Part shown: piece after piece, positions 36,203-46,985 of the stretch | How the letters are laid out: each line of letters starts with the position of its first letter | Numbering within the stretch: position 1 is the stretch's first letter | DNA from: Siphonodentalium dalli | Taxonomy: Eukaryota; Mollusca; Scaphopoda; Gadilida; Siphonodentaliidae | Direction: 5' to 3' | Assembly: GCA_032622095.1 (NCBI GenBank) | Contig: CP136062.1 | Coordinates: forward strand, 133,195,282-133,259,281 | Length of the DNA stretch: 64,000 nucleotides | Made by a program: the position numbers and the translations under genes | The notes under the pieces: generated by a model | Databases searched by the model: none | Seen by the model: the letters and a program-made list of their open reading frames with translations, nothing else | What the model was told of the DNA's origin: nothing

Positions 36203-37625
36203 AGTGTTTTTTGAGTGGATACCGAAATATATGTCATTCGTGACCGAGACAAATGTTTATTTTCGCTCGCGAAAATAAACATTTGTCTCGCTCACTCCAC
36301 TGGGGGGAAACTGTTTCACCAGAATCGATTATATCGCCCTTCCGGTCCCGTCTCTATCGAATTAAGTTCAGACTCTTTCGCGATTTCTAAAACATGTTTT
36401 CAAAGTTTTGACCGTTGTTTATAGACTGAATGTCAAAACAGAATGTATTCTCCAATAACAATCGACAGATTATGTCTTTATACGTGTTTATTGATGACAG
36501 TAAAGCAAAATCGGCTGTATGTTGTGCACAGTTAGAGACGTAGTGCGTTTGGGTGCATTCCCCATGAAAATTAAGCAGCACTTTGATGCTCAGATTATCG
36601 GCCTTGTCTACTTTAAATTGGACTGAAACTTGTCAAGTTTTATGGTTGAACATTAGATAATTATAATACAATACCTACCGACGGTTCCTCGTCGTACAAT
36701 TCCTTCAAATTAGTGCCTCAAAAATGCAACAAAAGATTCCGATTCTATTGTGATGTTTATGTTCACGATCGGTTCTTTCGTTCCTGTTTACAGTACATTC
36801 ATATTCGATCAGATTATTTTATTGTACATCTATAGTTGCCCAATGACAATCCATGGTCATATATGGTTTAAAATGTAGCCATAGTAAATCAATAGATGAG
36901 TTTTAGTGGTCCCAAACGATCATAGGTCAGATATTAAAGATGATCGACCGATAATCTTTAATATCCAATCTATGATGCTTTGGGACTACTGAACAACTCA
37001 TATTGGTGTTGCTGTGACTATAGTTTAAACCATATATGGTAATATGGCAACTAGAAACACAAATGAACTCTCTGGTCGAATTTAATATTGCATTAAACGG
37101 GGGGCGAAAGAACCGATCGTGAACATAAAAATCACATTAGAATCGGAACATTGCGTTGCTTCTTTTGATGGATTAATTTGAGGGTCTTTTACTGTGAGGA
37201 GCCATCGAACGCTGTGCTGTAATCGTGACCTGGTGTTCGATCATACAAGAAGACATATTTCAGTCTAATTAAAAGGTAAAAAGGCCGATAAAAGGAGCAT
37301 CAAAATGCTGCTTAATTTACAAAGGAAATGCACACAAACACATTACTCTTCTAAGTGTGCAAAAAATAGCCGACTTCGCATTATTATCACCAATAATTAC
37401 GCACAAAGACACAATCTAGCGATAGTTTTTGTAAAATACGTTCTGTTTTAACATTTAGTGTATAAATGGAGGTCAAAACTTTGAAAACATTTGTTTCAAG
37501 TCGCGAAAGAGACGGGACTTAATTCGATAGAGACGGAACCCGATAGGCGATAGAATCGATTCTTGTGAAACAGTTTCCCCCCAGTGCACTCATGACATAT
37601 TTTTCGGTATCCACTCAAAAACACT
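36203..37625. mobile_element. 1.4-kb fold-back (palindromic) element
   Basis: The left end AGTGTTTTTTGAGTGGATAC pairs with the right end GTATCCACTCAAAAACACT. Matching arms continue inwards: GGGGGGAAACTGTTTCAC with GTGAAACAGTTTCCCCCC, CGATCGGTTCTTTCG with AAAGAACCGATCG, and CATATATGGTTTAAA with TTTAAACCATATATGG. The turn is near 36930, around GATATTAAAGATGATCG. Arms are several hundred bases and moderately diverged, so the element is not recent. There is no coding frame. The left arm alone carries a perfect hairpin at 36245-36290. Confidence 0.9.
36245..36290. repeat. Perfect 46-bp hairpin inside one arm of the fold-back
   Basis: Arms of 21 bp (CGAGACAAATGTTTATTTTC plus G) are exactly complementary around a 4-base loop, CTCG. 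The opposite arm of the fold-back reads straight from CACTC to ATGACATA near 37587-37600 and lacks it. It was therefore gained here or lost there after the palindrome formed. Its arms are perfect while the host arms have diverged, which points to a recent gain. Confidence 0.92.
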
Positions 37626-37991
37626 AGATATCCTCTATTTATTTCTACCACATCAGGAATAAACTATAACACTGAACGCTCTAGCTTTTCTGTTCCATGA
37701 TGTACGTTGCAATTGTTTGTTTGGGACCCAGACACAGTATTCAGAGTTGAATTTTTTATGACTCCAATAGTTAATTCTATTTCTATTTCGGTACCGCTTA
37801 TAGAGCGACCAGTAAACCAAACGCATAAATACATTACTATATACATACTCGGACACACCCTCATACATGTGTGTTTTCCACCTTTCTCCTGGCTTAATTC
37901 TTGCTTCGATGATAACACGATTGCACTAGAACAAGCGAATTAATAGGTGGCACCAACCGAGGTGCGTGAACCAATACGGATAACCGATATA
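37626..37991. other. Unassigned DNA with overlapping short frames
   Basis: Open frames lie on the plus strand at 37707-37943 and on the minus strand at 37653-37868 and 37664-37918. They overlap each other and none has a domain I recognise. Treat as non-coding unless transcripts show otherwise. Confidence 0.4.
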
Positions 37992-38011
37992 TCTATATCT
38001 ATATTTGCGAA

Positions 38012-38058
<47 letters not shown>
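38012..38058 (+). repeat. (GTCT)n microsatellite
   Basis: About 11-12 tandem copies of a tetranucleotide directly downstream of the proposed Helitron 5' end. A shorter, degenerate version occurs at about 39396-39425 in front of a second copy of the following sequence. Confidence 0.95.
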
Positions 38059-38099
38059 GTTCTATAGAAATTCACAGGGGACCATCTAGATGATGCCAA

Positions 38100-40130
38100 A
38101 GGGGTCTACTAGGAGTAGCTTTTTACGAGAAAGATAATGGTCGGGGTTAGAATTTTCTAAAGTGACGCCGTTGTTGTCAGGGGCAGAAAAGGGGGAGGGG
38201 CAGAATTTTTTTTTGTCGCCGATTGCCACCAAACTTATATATAATCATCCCCATGATATGAGCAATATAATGGTGTGGTTTAAATATGGCAAAAGTCGCG
38301 CCGTTCGCGTCAGGGGTGCCCGGAAGGGGGAGGGGCAGATTTTTTTTCTGTCGCCGATTGCCACGAAACTTACATATAACAATCCCCATGATATGAAGAA
38401 TCCAACGGTGTGGTTTAAATATGTCAAAAGTGGCGTCGTTCGAGTCAGGGATGCAAGGAAGGGGAGAGGGGCACCAAAATTGATAAAACTAATTTTAGCG
38501 CCGATCTCCACCAAATTGATATATATTCTTCTTCATGATACAATGAATCTAATTGTGCGATTTAACAACGCCAAATTGTTGTCTTTTGGATGAGAGATTG
38601 GGAGGGGATGGGCTTTAAATTTGATAATAATTGGTTTAGTCGTCGATTGCCACCACACTTATACAAAATCATCCCCATGGTATGAGGAGTCTAATGGTGC
38701 GGCTTATATCTGTCAAATGTGGCCTCATTCGAGTCAGGGTTGCATTGAAAGGGACAGGGGCACTAAAATGGATGAAAAATTTTGTTTGCGCCAATTTCCA
38801 CCAAATTGATACACGTTCTTATCCATGATACGAGGAATCTAATCGTGTGATTTAAAGACGCCATAGTGGTGCTGTTTGTGTGAGAGATGGGGAGGGGAGG
38901 GATTGGCACCAAATTTGATAAACAAAATTGTTTAGTCGCCGATTATCACCAAACTTATATACAATCATCTCCATGATATCAGGAGTGTAATCGTGTGGTT
39001 TAAGGATGTCACATGTGGACCATTCGAGTCAGTGGTGTATAGAGATGAGAGGGACACAACAAATTATATCTATATGTTTAGTGCCGATTTCCACCAGATT
39101 GATACATATTCTTCTCTGTGATACGGGGAATCTTATCGTGTCGTTTAGATACACCATATTTGTGCCCTATGGGTGAGACATATGGGGACCTTGAATTTGA
39201 TACGAATTTGTATACTCGACAATTTTCACCAATTTCATATATATGCATCTCTAATCTCTAATGAGTCTTAGTGTGTGCAGCATGAGTCCGAAATAGGGAC
39301 GGGAGGGTCACCAAACCTAATACAAAATATTTTTAGTACCAATTACCATCAAATTCAGACACGTTCTTCTCAAATGATACAAGAAATCAATTCGTGCTGT
39401 CTGACTGTCTTTCTGTCTGTCTGTGTGGGTTCTATATATAACTTCACGTCGTACAGTCGAGATGGCACTAAGGCGGTCTATGAGGGGTAACTTTTTACAA
39501 GGAAGATAATGGTGCGGGTTAAACTTTTCTAAAATGACGCTGTTGGTGTCAGGGGAAGAAAAGGGGAAAGTCGGCAAAATTCTAAAATTATGGTGAAATA
39601 GTTTTGTCCCCGATTTCCACCAAACGAATACATAACCACCTTCGTAATATGGCGTTGTTCGAGTCAGCGTTGCATCAACAATTGATTTAATAAACTATTT
39701 TTAGCCCAGATTTCCACCAAATTGATATATTATTATTCTCTATGATACGAGGATCATCGTGTGATTTAAAGACGTCAAATTGCTGTCGTTTGGGTGAGAG
39801 ATATGGGGTCATAACTATTCTCAGAATTTGATTAGTTGCTGATTACCACCATTACCACCAAACATATATATAATCATCGCCAGTATGTCATGCATCCATG
39901 AGTCTAATGGTCGTGGTTTAAATATGTCAAAAGAGGCAAAAGTTGATACAAATATATTTGGCACCAATTTCCACCAAATTCATAAACGTTTTTCTCTAAT
40001 GATATACCATGAATTAAATCACATGTGGTGTCGTTTGCGTCACGGATGGCGAGCGGATATGCACTATAATTGATAAGATTGCTATTCGCCGATATCCACA
40101 TATAAGTTATATACAGTCACCCAGGCCATC
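38100..40130 (+). repeat. Degenerate ~145-bp (about 290-bp dimer) array inside the Helitron-like element
   Basis: Units contain GCCGATTGCCACCAAACTTA or GCCGATTTCCACCAAATTGA, then TATATA, CATCCCCATGATATGAG, GTGTGGTTTAAA and a GGGGGAGGGGCA purine run. Clear unit anchors lie near 38219, 38353, 38500, 38641 and onwards, alternating two subtypes (ACCAAACTTATA and ACCAAATTGATA). At about 39396-39560 the head of the element is repeated, with a TCTGTCTG run, CGTACAGTCGAGATGGCACT and GGTAACTTTTTACAAGG. This gives a larger period of about 1.39 kb. Frames in this stretch are repeat-derived. Confidence 0.85.
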
Positions 40131-41070
40131 TCCATATCATTTTAAGTAGTTTTGGGCGTTCATATTTCACAATCCCGACATATGGTGACCCACTTAAGTC
40201 ACTTGAACAATTATATCTTCTTAACTGTCATATTTATATGGGGGTGCCAATCAGGGCATTCACACAATGAGCTAGCAAAAAGAGATACATAGAAGAAGCA
40301 CTAAACGTATATTTATCATTCTATTGAAGAGATACATATATTCGTGCAAACTGAGAGACCCCGAACCGTCAGAGGATTGCATATATATTATAACAAAATT
40401 GAGTCTGTTCCATTCAATACAGTTTCCACAAAAAAGTTACAATTTGTCAAGAGATATGGCAGGCCTGTTCAAAAATAGTGGTCACAGTGTGCAGTCAAAT
40501 ATAGTTTCTTCTGATATACAAGAAAATGCAGTTAGTAGTATAAGACTTTTCAGGATCCTCCCAATACTGACATCTGACAATGGTTTTATAACAGACTCAT
40601 CGACCGACATAAACAACTCAAAATCTCGCTCTGTGCCTGACACATGTAGCTGATATTTTGCGCAGCAACATTTCGTTTAAACTGAGAATATTTAGCCAAT
40701 ATATAGCACCATGAACAGAGGAGCACCTGGAAGTTTCTTTGAAACATCTGTATCTTCATGGAGATATGATAGTCAGGTGTCCTCGAGATCTTAGTCCAAC
40801 CCACTAAATTGATTGATACATCTCAATATGTAAAACCCAATTATCATCTTTTATCGAACTAATGTGTTTATGATGTTCATGTATGATATTATAACGTCTA
40901 ATGTATACGCAGTTGTAAATAAATAAATACTTAATTATTGGTGGAACGGATTAATCGCGATAAACAGAATGACAATTGACAAGGTGAGCCACTACTTATA
41001 TTCCATGACTGTATTAATCATGTTTATGATGCTATTTGAATATACAATTTATGAGAAAACGTATAACACT
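40131..41070. other. Inner right part of the Helitron-like element, no gene seen
   Basis: Contains an open frame at 40324-40653 of 109 codons on the plus strand with no recognised domain. An AAATAAATAAATA stretch at about 40917 could be another retroelement tail. Evidence for a gene is insufficient. Confidence 0.4.
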
Positions 41071-41351
41071 TTAAAGGTACTCAACCCGATAAAACTCCTC
41101 TCAATTACTATTTCAATGGCTTCGGGGGTCAAAAATATTTGATTCGAGTCGAGGAAGTCACCCATCAAAGCTCAAATTTTCAAAAATCAATATCTAATGA
41201 CTCTGAGCTTTGTTTGATGGGTTCCTCGACTCGAATCAAATATTTTTTACCCCCAAAGCCAAAGAAATAGTAATATAGGACCCTCTGATCGGATTGTTGT
41301 TGTTGGAATCTGTTGAGATGGGGACCCTCTTTACGGGTTGAGTACCTTTAA
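41071..41351. mobile_element. Complete TTAA-type hairpin MITE
   Basis: Ends are TTAAAGGTACTCAACCCG and CGGGTTGAGTACCTTTAA. TTAA may be the target duplication, leaving AAGGTACTCAACCCG as terminal repeat. Inside, long inverted arms (41103-41275) include GATTCGAGTCGAGGAAG and CTTCCTCGACTCGAATC-like sequence plus the TCAAATATT/AATATTTGA pairing around CTCTGAGCTTTG. A short TTGTTGTTGG run lies near the right end. Relatives lie at 23028-23133, 27831-28438 and 30748-30852. Confidence 0.88.
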
Positions 41352-41462
41352 GCAAGAGCATTCTCTATCCCCAACAAATATTCACAGCATACAGAGGGTT
41401 TCACATCGCATTAACCTGGGCAACGCCGGGTAACCCTGCTAGTATATATATATATATATATA

Positions 41463-41622
41463 CAATACAATACAATATATTCATTTATGAACTCAGGGGA
41501 CAACAGGGAGACGGCCTATATTGGCCATGTCGCCCCCTGTGCAATAATAATTTATATGTTATTTGTGATTATTTGTATATTGACATGATTTATTGCACAA
41601 ATAAAATATTCATTCATATGTC
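41463..41622 (+). mobile_element. LINE/SINE-like 3' end with (ATTC) tail
   Basis: CCATGTCGCCCCCTGTGC, then TTATTGCACAAATAAAATATT and CATTCAT: an AATAAA signal and a short ATTC-type tail typical of CR1/L2 3' ends. A compact hairpin (ACAGGG...GGCC, GGCC...CCCTGT) precedes it. The left side begins with ATACAATACAATACAATA next to the Helitron target site, so this is a short truncated copy. Confidence 0.55.
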
Positions 41623-42420
41623 CAGTGTTGCATGATAGCACATCCATATAGCTTAATATATGAATACCATGAATATAGGTATGACAATAATTTCAAACAA
41701 CAAAATATCCGTCATCAAAGTGATCCAACGCGACAGGAACTTCAGTCTGCACGAGCTTTGTGGTATCATGCATCAACCAGTCCGGAAAAAAAATAAAATA
41801 ATAATAATTAAAGGCAGGCCGGACAAACGAAGAATGCAGCCATATATAATAGTGCTTTACTTCATCATAACCGGTGTATATATGCGTTTGCATTGCGCAG
41901 AGCACGGATGAATATTGTACGTGTGTTCACACGATGAAGCAGGCTTGTGAGTTAGAACCCAGCTGGAGAAGGCACCCACCCATGGCCTTCGTGCTCCTTA
42001 AACTGCTGGTGGACGGCCTTTTCGTGTTGAACACGGAGTTATATTGACAAACTCGAGACCTGGTAACTGATTTGTGCACTACAGAATGTAAATGCATCCA
42101 GTTTTTGAATGATTTGTGAGTGACAGAAAAGTTATTTCTTTTCATGCAGATGAAACTATTGTAAATGCTTTGCTTCCAAGGCTAATTAGATGCATTTACT
42201 GTGGAAGACAATGTTGTTTTAAAAGTTCGCCTTCTTTATGTTCTTTCTCGATTTTATTAAATGAAACCCTAGGTATGGACGATTTTTCGAGATGCTGTCA
42301 CGGGACATCGAGAACACCAGGTGCAATACTATAAAACATCTATACGTCGTCGGCGAGATTCGAAGGGTCGTAAAGTCAAATTAGTAATTGTTTAGGAGAG
42401 ACAAAAAAAACTGATTCCGA
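41623..42420. other. Low-copy DNA, no gene seen
   Basis: Short frames occur on both strands (for example 41660-41911 plus and 42116-42334 plus) without a recognised domain. A small inverted pair, GTAAATGCATC at about 42088 and GATGCATTTAC at about 42190, is present. Confidence 0.45.
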
Positions 42421-42429
42421 CTTGAGGTC

Positions 42430-42806
42430 GAATTCACACCGGGCTATAGCGCGCGATTTTTACGGCCGTTTTCTGTTGTCCGTATAGCGGGTCAAAGTGT
42501 GCGATTTTTATATTCACACCGAAAACGACCGTATCGCTGGCCTCGACGCGATCACAGCAGTGATTGTATTCTTCGTCGATTTATCGCTTTGTGGCAGACC
42601 AGCGAGATAATTTGGTCGCTGTCAAATAGGATGTTTATCCGTGCGTATTTGTCCTATTTGAATGCGATACGTTCCGTTGTAGCCGCGATAATACAGGTGA
42701 TGGAGGACTTTGGCGCCAGGTTAATGTCTGAAGTGCAACGCCATGCGTGTTTGTATGACACGAAGTCGAAATAGTACAACAATAAAATTATAGGGTTATA
42801 AACGTT
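42430..42806 (+). pseudogene. MADF-domain protein fragment, probably from a PIF/Harbinger-type element
   Basis: An open frame from 42499 to 42774 ends in a segment (codons from 42700) reading MEDFGARLMSEV, QRHACLYDTKSK. This fits the opening of a MADF (Myb/SANT-like) domain, whose first helix is followed by V-x-x-H-x-x-L-Y-D. The frame then hits TAG where the family usually has an acidic or polar residue, and continues YNN in the same frame, so the stop looks like a point mutation. Upstream, CACACCGGGCTATAGCGCGC and CACACCGAAAACGACCG give a G/C-rich, repeat-like context unlike the neighbours. Harbinger elements commonly carry such a protein. No transposase is visible, and only the domain start survives. 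Confidence 0.4.
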
Positions 42807-43219
42807 TGACTTTCGTTTTACCGTCCTGTAATTTACACGTATATAGCACCTTTAAAGTACATGTCCATTGACCCAGCATACTCACAATTCAGGGAGGTTC
42901 ACGAGATAATGCTGAGCGTAATTTTGAATAATTATGTTATTAGTTTATCAAATGCAGTATAGCTGCTTTGATAATTGTGGTACATAAATGCTTTAAACAA
43001 CGACGCATATATCAAGACCTGAACCATCATATACACAGAAGATATTAGATTACAAATAAAACAAATATAACACTACAAATGTATAGTAGTGTATATAGAT
43101 AGTATATCCCATATTTATGTTTCGTATCTTTGATCTTTGTTTCAAGAATGCACGCGGACCATATGTCGCAAATTATGTTGCGCGAATGTTTCGGGTTCAT
43201 TATTTTGCATTAGGTACAT
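42807..43219. other. Low-copy DNA between pseudogene and minisatellite
   Basis: No frame or repeat is recognised. TTTAAAGTACATG at 42852 is only a weak resemblance to the MITE termini elsewhere. Confidence 0.45.
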
Positions 43220-43965
43220 AAACTTTTCGCTTACACTCAGTTCTATAAATTTACCACTCTTTGTTCCCACCTCATCAAAGAAATGTTTCGCAACTTATTG
43301 TATGTATATATGCCCTTCATTTTCAACTTCTAAATTATATTTCTTGCAGGTTGTTTATTCTGTGGTATATTGTTGTTTATGCTGACCCATTTCAATTTCC
43401 AAACTAAATTCTCGCTTACACTCAGGTCTATAAATTTACCACCCAGTGTTCCCACCTCATTAAAGAAATGCTTGGCAACGTATTATACATATGCCCTTCA
43501 TTTTCATCTTATTTATTACATCAGGTTGTTTCTTCTGTGGTATATGGTTGTTTGTGGCGACCCATGCATATCAATTTCCAAATTAACTTTTCGCTTACAC
43601 TCAGTTCTATAAATTGACCACTCTTTGTTCCCACCTCATCAAAAAAATGTTTGGCACCTTATTGTATGTATGCCCTTCGTTTTCAACTTATATATGACAT
43701 TTCTTGCAGGTTGTTTCTTCTGTCGTATATGGTTGTTTGTGGCGACCCATGCATATCAATTTCCAAATTACCTTTGCGTTTACACTCAGTTCTATAAATT
43801 GACCACTCTTCGTTCCCACACCATCAAAGAAATGTTTGGCAACTTATCGTACATATGCCCTTCATTTTCAACTTTTATATGACATTTCTTCCAGCTTGTT
43901 TCTTACGCCGCAAGTTGCCTCAACCCATGCATATCAATTTCCAAATTATATTACTGATTCTTCCT
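43220..43965 (+). repeat. Minisatellite of about 183-bp units
   Basis: Four full units and a partial fifth. Anchors TCGCTTACACTCAG or TGCGTTTACACTCAG are at about 43227, 43412, 43591 and 43775. Each unit has CTATAAATT, ACCACTC, TTCCCACCTCAT, AAGAAATGTTTGGCA, ATATGCCCTTCATTTTCA, GGTTGTTTCTTCTGTGGTA, ACCCATGCATATCAATTTCC. Units are 179-185 bp and roughly 85-90% alike by eye. Open frames through the array are repeat-derived. Confidence 0.88.
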
Positions 43966-44769
43966 TTATACTGTCTGGTTTACTTTTCTGTGTGCCAATA
44001 TTCTTGACGATATTCAGATAATCGGATATAATAATTATTCTTTAAGTGTATTGCTCTTTCACAACAGGGTACAATTTAGTTCAATTTAGATCCGACGCGT
44101 TTTCGTCATTGAAAATCTCATCCTCAAAGTAATTTAAAGATATTATGGACTTACGTCAGTGAACAAAATCAATAAGTTAGTAACCAAATACTATCTCCAT
44201 AGGAAGAATGTATCAGTCAACTAAGATTATCGAAAATTCCAACCCCATCGACTGCACTGCCACTCCAGAGAGTACAACGTTTGAACTATACGCACAAATG
44301 TAAATATTTACTGCTTTATTCGGGACGATTTGTTGGGCACAAACTAATATGTTTATAACAATGGCGCCGTTTTCTGCCTATATTTTTATATCAATTTTAT
44401 GAAAATAATTTTTTTGGGCATGATTCGTTGTTTAATATTCCGTTCTGAACACCTCAATGCAGAAGTGTTTCACATAACTTTAATGATACATCTCGACTTC
44501 TATCTCTAGAATCGAAGATATATTTTCAGATACATGTACATGCCAACGAAGTTATGAAGATTGTTCTTGACTTTTGATCCTCTGTGGAAGATCTTGGAAT
44601 ATAGTTCAAACGGACATGCATGGCTCATTCGAGCTTCCCAATTTTGTCTACGTATTTTGGAAGGAGTTATCACCATCAAGTTGTAGAACTCTCTGACATA
44701 ACCTCTCTATCGATTAACATATCCTGGAGTTATCGTGGAAAGCGATATTTGGCCACCGACAGCGCGAGC
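43966..44769. other. Low-copy DNA, no gene seen
   Basis: No array, transposon end or coding domain apart from a fragment at 44633-44663 resembling 35273-35311 (GAGCTTCC, then TTTTGGAAG). Confidence 0.5.
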
Positions 44770-46985
44770 ACTGATATCCACCCAAATGTACACATGTACA
44801 ACCCACCCATGACGATACAATCGCTCCATATATACACAAAGACCACACAAATGACCATGCATGGAGCCACTCGCTTTTAACACATACAACTCACCAATGA
44901 CCATACAGCCATACTTGGGTACACACTTACAACACACTTGACTATACAACCATGAGTTACCATGCAGGCACCCCAGGTATACGCCTATACATCACACATG
45001 GCCGTGTAGTCACTCTATATATATGTATACATCACATTCGTGATCACACAGTCACTTCTTGTATACATATTTGTCTCAACATTGGCCATGTAATCACTTC
45101 CTGTATATATATTTGCCGCACCCATGACCATGTAGCTACTCAAGATATACATATACACCACACCCATAACAATATATAGAATCACACTAAGTACACATGA
45201 AGACCTCACCAATGGCCATACAGCCGTTCTATTTTTACCAATACCCCGCACGCACGGCCATTCATACAATCCAGGCTTGCATATACACCTCACTCATAGC
45301 AGTTCAGCAACTCGTTGGATACTCATAACCACATTCGTGACCATAAAGTCACTCCTTGTTTACCAATTCACATCAGCGTTGGTCATCCAGTCATTTAATA
45401 TACACGCATTGGCCACACCCATGGCCATATATCCACTAAATATATTCATATACACCCATGCCTATAGAGTCACTCCATGTATACATTTACACATCACAAC
45501 TGGCCATGCAGCCTTCAATGCATACCAATACCATGCACATGCACCACCTTATCATTGGTCATGCGGTTCACTACCTTATCATTGGCCATGCGGTCACTCC
45601 CTATTGGACACACCCATGACCCATGACCCGGCATACAACCCTTCAAGACATACCAGTACCCTGTACACCACATCAACATTGGCCATACGGTCACTCCCTT
45701 ATACCTATTCGCCACACACATGGCATATAGCCACTCAAGTCAAGATATACATATACATCCCGTACATGACCATATACCATTTTACAGATAGCGAGAATGA
45801 TGCATGCTGGGACAGAAAGTATCCAAACAAAGCCACGTGCTTTACGGCCGCATGCATTTACTATGGGAGAATTAGAGTGGGTCTACTAAACTAATTATAA
45901 CTTTGTCATCTTTTATAGTTTTTGCGTGGAGTTTTAAACATATATCAGGGACATATACCCCTTCCAGAATTTTCAAAAACATTTCCAATTGCTCGTCGTA
46001 TTTTTATTGATTTTATGCGACGAAATAATCCGAAAATTCTGAAAATTGCACTAACTTCTCAATATTTTGCGGTTTTAGTAAACGCCTGATAAAAGTCGTT
46101 CTATTGGGAATTTTTACACCAATTTTTCAGAGAATATAGAGTAAACATAGTCCTATCGGAATATTGTAAAGGAGTTCCGTGTATTTTGGTATTACTTAAC
46201 CCACAGACCGCCGAAAATCACTCCAGGTATACATATACACCTCACCATTGAATTGATACACCAATACCCTGCACACACGGCCATGTGTACACTCCAGACT
46301 GGCATATACACCTCACCCATGATAATTCAGCCATTCGCTGTATACTCATTTATCCGATCCATGATCATAAAGCCTGTATACACATATACCCACTAATGAC
46401 AATACATCAACAGCAAAGATGCATATACATACCATATACACCTATGCTCACAATGTCACTTCATATATACCCACACGGCCGCCAATGAGCATCCATCTAT
46501 ACAGGTATGCATATACACTTCAACAATCATGACAATCCAGCCGTTCCATGTACAACTATATATATAAACCATAAGCATACAACCAGTCCTCATTTATCCA
46601 CACCCCCCACTCATGATCATACAGCCAACATGTGTATACATATACACCCACCCATGACAATAAAGCCAACCAATGTAGACCTGTACATTCCACACATGAT
46701 CATAGTCACTCCATATATACATAAACAACACACATATGACCAAGTAGCTGCTCTTGTTATACCCATACACCACTTCAATGACCATACAGCCACTCCATGT
46801 ATACCTATTCAGATCACACATTAGCACTCCTTGTATACCTGCATCTCACCATGAACACCACACCCATGACCTTATATACACTCCTTGTGTAACTATTCAC
46901 AACATTCGTGATAATACTCCATGTATATTCACCTCACATATGGCCACAAAGTCACTCCCTGGCTACCATTTTTACATACATCACG
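44770..46985 (+). repeat. Highly degenerate ~50-60-bp minisatellite
   Basis: Irregular repetition of CACCCATGACCATACAGCC, then ACTCCATGTATACATATACA and a short C/A-rich linker covers 44770-45780 and 46215-46985. Individual copies vary in length and sequence. The array is strongly strand-asymmetric, poor in G on the plus strand apart from ATGG and GCC motifs. It is interrupted at about 45782-46214 by unrelated sequence. The 205-codon open frame at 45277-45894 is a consequence of the low-complexity composition and has no domain. Confidence 0.8.
45782..46214. other. Non-repeat interruption of the ~55-bp array
   Basis: About 430 bp unlike the flanking minisatellite, from GATAGCGAGAATGATGCATG to ACCGCCGAAAATCACTC. 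It contains GAAAATTCTGAAAATTGC and several TTTTCAGA-like motifs. It could be an insertion or the ancestral sequence between two arrays. I see no clear terminal repeats. Confidence 0.45.

Larger units (their letters stand above)
37992..41442 (+). mobile_element. Helitron-like non-autonomous element with internal tandem array
   Basis: The proposed 5' end is TCTATATCTATATTTGCG, directly followed by a GTCT microsatellite (38012-38058). The 3' end has the hairpin ACCTGG-GCAACG-CCGGGT (41414-41431) seven bases before CTAG (41439-41442), then a T and an AT-rich target. TC at the start and a hairpin followed by CTRR at the end are the canonical Helitron signature. Internally there is a degenerate ~145-bp array (38100-40130) and then less structured sequence. 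No Rep/helicase frame is present. The hairpin MITE 41071-41351 lies inside it. The 5' end is less certain than the 3' end. Confidence 0.65.

Noticed and set aside
37653-37943. Overlapping frames on both strands
   Set aside because: They open simultaneously in both directions and match no family I can recognise, so chance is more likely.
40324-40653. 109-codon frame inside the Helitron-like element
   Set aside because: No helicase, Rep or other domain signature, and it lies in a non-autonomous repeat.
45277-45894. 205-codon open frame
   Set aside because: It lies wholly in the degenerate C/A-rich minisatellite and runs into the non-repeat gap. No domain is visible.
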